DNA of 64,000 bases from NCBI GenBank assembly GCA_964458185.1, contig CAYWFG010000007.1:1-64000 (forward strand), given 5' to 3'. The notes under the pieces were generated by a model that worked only from the letters and a program-made list of their open reading frames with translations, did no database searches and had not been told where the DNA came from. This stretch comes from AB-137-C09 sp964458185. Its GTDB lineage: Bacteria > Pseudomonadota > Zetaproteobacteria > Mariprofundales > Mariprofundaceae. Positions 61,640 to 64,000 of the stretch are shown in pieces. Each line of letters opens with the position of its first letter. Within the stretch, counting starts at the first letter, position 1. A program made the position numbers and the translations under genes.

Positions 61640-62692
61640 CTAATGAGCAATCAACAAATAACTAGGGAGTAGATCGCGCAATACATAATTTCTATGGGTG
61701 GAGGCAGCTTGATAAAAACAATAAATATTTTGTCCTATCGCTTCACTGGAATCATCCGTGCTACGCAGTGCTTCCCATTGTTGCTCCCACGCTGCTAGAT
61801 CATATTCAGGAATCGTTTCTTTCCCTGATGCAAACAACTTGCCAGATGTTGCAGCATCCCGCCATGCTTGACTTCGTTCTTCTTTATTGCCTTCAACGGC
61901 AAGCACGCGACGAACGACATCAGCAATTTGATCAAAGGGCAATCCTTGATCGCCTTTAAAACCTTCGTTGCGCGCACTAAACTCAATAAACATTGCATGC
62001 AATGCTTTGCATCCATCAAAAAAGTCTTTGGGGTTATCTCTGAATGCTACTCGCCCATTTTCATAGGTGAAACGCCATTTTAAATAGGGTCTATCAGGGT
62101 AAGTTAACACCGCACCATGCCCCAAGCCTTGCGAAAGATTCTCGGCTGCTTCTGATTGCAGGCGATCAATGAAATGTTCTTTCTTTTTTTGAATGTAGTC
62201 CATTAAATTTACACTGAGTTGGCTTACGACCTTCAGCGTGTCGTTATCAATTTTGTTGACTTCAGAGCTAAAACCAGAAAAACCATGGTGTGAAAAGGTA
62301 TCAGCATATACATGTGCGGTGATACCAATCAATTCTCTGGCATAAGCACGGTTTGAATAACTCAAGTTGTTTTTTACCATTTCTCTGGCAATATCAGAAT
62401 CTTTTCTGCAAATCATGTTTTCATGGTAATGATCGCCTTCATTACCAGGTAAAAAATGAAAGGGAACCCATACCTTTCGTTGATTTATTTTGTCGATATT
62501 GGCACCACTGATGGTGTGGTGGGCTGTGGCTTCGGTATCTATACGTCCACCGTCGAGAAATTCAATATGATTTTCAATGGCATTATCATCAACGAATTGT
62601 GATGCCGTGGCAATGATTTTTGCCGAATCTTGCTCAATTCCTGCGGCTCTTGCCATGGCGTATGTGCCATAATAGTGCATATCTTTTTGCAT
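61640..62692 (-). CDS. DUF6765-like protein, possible metal-dependent hydrolase
   Basis: A 350-residue soluble protein without signal peptide. Seen: DMHYYGTYAMARAAG at the start, QFVDDNAIENHI, WVPFHFLPGNEGDHYHENM, and ITAHVYADTFSHHGFSG near residue 125. The spaced His and Asp residues resemble the zinc sites of the phospholipase C/P1 nuclease group and DUF6765 proteins. The substrate is unknown. It is 18 bases downstream of the thioredoxin-fold gene. Confidence 0.6.
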   Translation of the reverse strand: MQKDMHYYGTYAMARAAGIEQDSAKIIATASQFVDDNAIENHIEFLDGGRIDTEATAHHTISGANIDKINQRKVWVPFHFLPGNEGDHYHENMICRKDSDIAREMVKNNLSYSNRAYARELIGITAHVYADTFSHHGFSGFSSEVNKIDNDTLKVVSQLSVNLMDYIQKKKEHFIDRLQSEAAENLSQGLGHGAVLTYPDRPYLKWRFTYENGRVAFRDNPKDFFDGCKALHAMFIEFSARNEGFKGDQGLPFDQIADVVRRVLAVEGNKEERSQAWRDAATSGKLFASGKETIPEYDLAAWEQQWEALRSTDDSSEAIGQNIYCFYQAASTHRNYVLRDLLPSYLLIAH

Positions 62693-62710
62693 AGTATTTT
62701 CTCTATTTTT

Positions 62711-63265
62711 TTAAAAATTTAGCCATTTAATAGAACAGCCAATGGTCGGGTGTTGGGGTTGAGGTGCCAGCTTTTGTGCAACCATAGCATCAACAGCAGG
62801 CAATAACTCTTGGCTTTTAACTTTATTTTCATCTTTCCAATAATCATCCATGCGACCATGGTAATACAATGCTTGCTGATCATTAAAAAGGTACAAGTCA
62901 GGGGTACACTGTGCCTGAAATACTTTAGCTACGGATTGATCCGTATCGCAAAGATAAGGGAAATCAATACCCCATTCAACCATCTTTTCTTGCATCGCAG
63001 GGGCAGCATCATCAGGGAAGTCAGGGTGTATATTGGGGTTGATCGCAATGGTGTTCACCCCTTGTGCGCATAACCTTGCAGCATGCTTAACTAAACGCGG
63101 CCATATGGCAATTGCATAAGGGCAATGATTGCAGGTAAAGGCAACCAATAAGCCGTTTTCACCCATAAAGCTTTGCAGCTTAAGAATTTCCCCCTCTGTA
63201 TTTTTTACCGTCATATTAGGGAGACTCCACCCCTGATCAACGTGAATAGATGCAACCAGTGCCAT
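62711..63265 (-). CDS. Thioredoxin-fold/AhpC-TSA family redox protein
   Basis: About 184 residues from MALVASIHVDQGW at 63265 with AAGGAG five bases upstream. Seen: VAFTCNHCPYAIAIWPRL with a CxxC redox pair, IAINPNIHPDFPDD, and TPDLYLFNDQQALYYHGRMDDYW, a pattern of cytosolic thioredoxin-family redoxins. There is no signal peptide. It probably reduces or oxidises thiols; the partner is unknown. It starts 14 bases after the HD-GYP-like gene stop. Confidence 0.85.
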   Translation of the reverse strand: MALVASIHVDQGWSLPNMTVKNTEGEILKLQSFMGENGLLVAFTCNHCPYAIAIWPRLVKHAARLCAQGVNTIAINPNIHPDFPDDAAPAMQEKMVEWGIDFPYLCDTDQSVAKVFQAQCTPDLYLFNDQQALYYHGRMDDYWKDENKVKSQELLPAVDAMVAQKLAPQPQHPTIGCSIKWLNF

Positions 63266-63278
63266 ACCAACTCCTTTT

Positions 63279-64000
63279 TCAACCGATAAGATCTTCTTCA
63301 TACACTGTATCAATTTGATCTGATGCTACAAATTTTTCTGCATAATCCAAATAAACTTTTTCTCGAACAAAAACATTAAACAAATCAGGGTCAAGATGCT
63401 GAGTGTTTTTCATCTTTGCCATAATTCTTAAACATTCAGACAGCAACTTTCCCTTTTTGTAAGGGCGGTCACAAGCAATTAATGCCTCAAAAACATCCGC
63501 AACTGCCATCATACGTGCAGGAATGGATAATTGTTCGCGGGTTAATCCTCGGGGGTAGCCTGAACCATCCATGTGTTCATGATGACCACATGCATACTCA
63601 GGTACTTGCTGCATATGCTTAGGAAAGGGCAATGCTTCAAGCATTTGAATAGTGACATCCATATGCTGATTGATAATGAGACGCTCTTCAGGCAACAGTG
63701 TGCCTTTGGCAATCTGTAAACAACGTTGTTCATCATCTGTTAAAAAAGGACGATCTTTACCTTCAATACAAATACTTCTTTGCCCGATATTTTCCACACG
63801 CTGTTGATCTTTTTCATTCATAAACTCGCCACCAATATTGCTATAACATAAAAACTGGCGATCTTTCTCTAACAATCTGACATCATTTGCTAGTGCTGCT
63901 GCTGTTTGTTGTGCGATAGTATCGGCGGTGGTATTTGTCTGTTGCGCCAATTGCTCACGCAGCCAAGTAATTTCTAAATCGCGTTGGGCAACCTCAAAAC
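63279..64000 (-). CDS. HD-GYP-like signalling phosphodiesterase (5' end missing)
   Basis: The C-terminal 240 residues of a longer protein; the frame is open to the right edge and the visible start is a coiled coil (LEITWLREQLAQQT). Seen: GTLLPEERLIINQHMDVTIQMLEALPFPKHM, HHEHMDGSGYPRGL with the GYP motif, SIPARMMAVADVFEALIACDRPYKKGK and LDPDLFNVFV. HD-GYP enzymes hydrolyse cyclic di-GMP. The leading HD-x-GK metal motif is not seen in the expected place before FLTDDE, so activity may be lost or use other ligands. Missing N-terminal domains probably sense a signal. Confidence 0.85.
   Translation of the reverse strand, partial: FEVAQRDLEITWLREQLAQQTNTTADTIAQQTAAALANDVRLLEKDRQFLCYSNIGGEFMNEKDQQRVENIGQRSICIEGKDRPFLTDDEQRCLQIAKGTLLPEERLIINQHMDVTIQMLEALPFPKHMQQVPEYACGHHEHMDGSGYPRGLTREQLSIPARMMAVADVFEALIACDRPYKKGKLLSECLRIMAKMKNTQHLDPDLFNVFVREKVYLDYAEKFVASDQIDTVYEEDLIG

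Noticed and set aside
1..64000. CRISPR arrays, rRNA or tRNA genes, insertion sequences
   Set aside because: No regularly spaced repeats, no rRNA-like sequence, no cloverleaf in the spacers and no transposase-like protein were seen.

Overview
The window is a gene-dense stretch of a Gram-negative, probably aquatic proteobacterial chromosome. It has two-membrane housekeeping (lspA, lolC-like and lolD, lptA/lptB/lptC, rlpA, hslUV), many tightly packed operons with ATGA or TAATG stop/start overlaps, and moderate GC content. The gene mix (polyunsaturated fatty acid synthase, lysS-lol linkage, metK-SAH riboswitch-ahcY) fits a marine gamma- or zeta-like proteobacterium. I cannot place it further without a database search.

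Layout. 1-4883 (minus): a PhzF-like protein, lspA, and the 5' part of a large KS-CLF-AT polyunsaturated fatty acid/polyketide synthase subunit that runs off the left edge. 5038-7722 (plus): metK and ahcY, separated by a clear S-adenosylhomocysteine riboswitch. 8177-9226 (minus): a dihydrolipoamide acyltransferase lacking the usual E3-binding domain. 9306-25561 (plus): a membrane fatty acid hydroxylase, then a long collinear run of ndk, lysS, CBS protein, ion permease, lolC-like, tandem cNMP-domain protein, lolD, hrpA, a possible 47-aa membrane protein, glycosyltransferase, SDR, folK, pdxJ, thiL and pgpA. 25529-41444 (minus): a four-gene Gld/Nos-like ABC exporter, rlpA with two SPOR domains, a lytic transglycosylase, proS, an rRNA uracil methyltransferase, aroK, nitroreductase, PPIase lipoprotein, queA, rpiA, hslU, hslV and a second tandem cNMP-domain protein.

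42096-53069 is the most accessory-looking region. A histidine kinase is followed by a possible long minus-strand transcription unit that starts with a TetR-PqqD fusion. The fusion overlaps an ATP-grasp ligase gene, which overlaps a PLP fold-III decarboxylase gene. Downstream come an outer-membrane barrel, a urea-transporter/M23-peptidase fusion, a second barrel and a TPR lipid-free periplasmic protein, then a terminator. A divergent MFS transporter shares the control region, which holds a perfect inverted repeat lying between -35 and -10 boxes. I regard this as the best candidate for an undescribed peptide- or carrier-linked amino acid modification system.

53076-57637 (minus) holds nadB, lptB, lptA, lptC and carA. 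57753-59638 is an AT-rich two-gene insert: a PUA/EVE-like plus AAA/ABC ATPase and a small PD-(D/E)XK nuclease-like protein, bounded by short repeats. It looks like an uncharacterised defence module. 59699 to the right edge holds typA, a DUF6765-like protein, a thioredoxin-fold protein and the 3' part of an HD-GYP-like protein.
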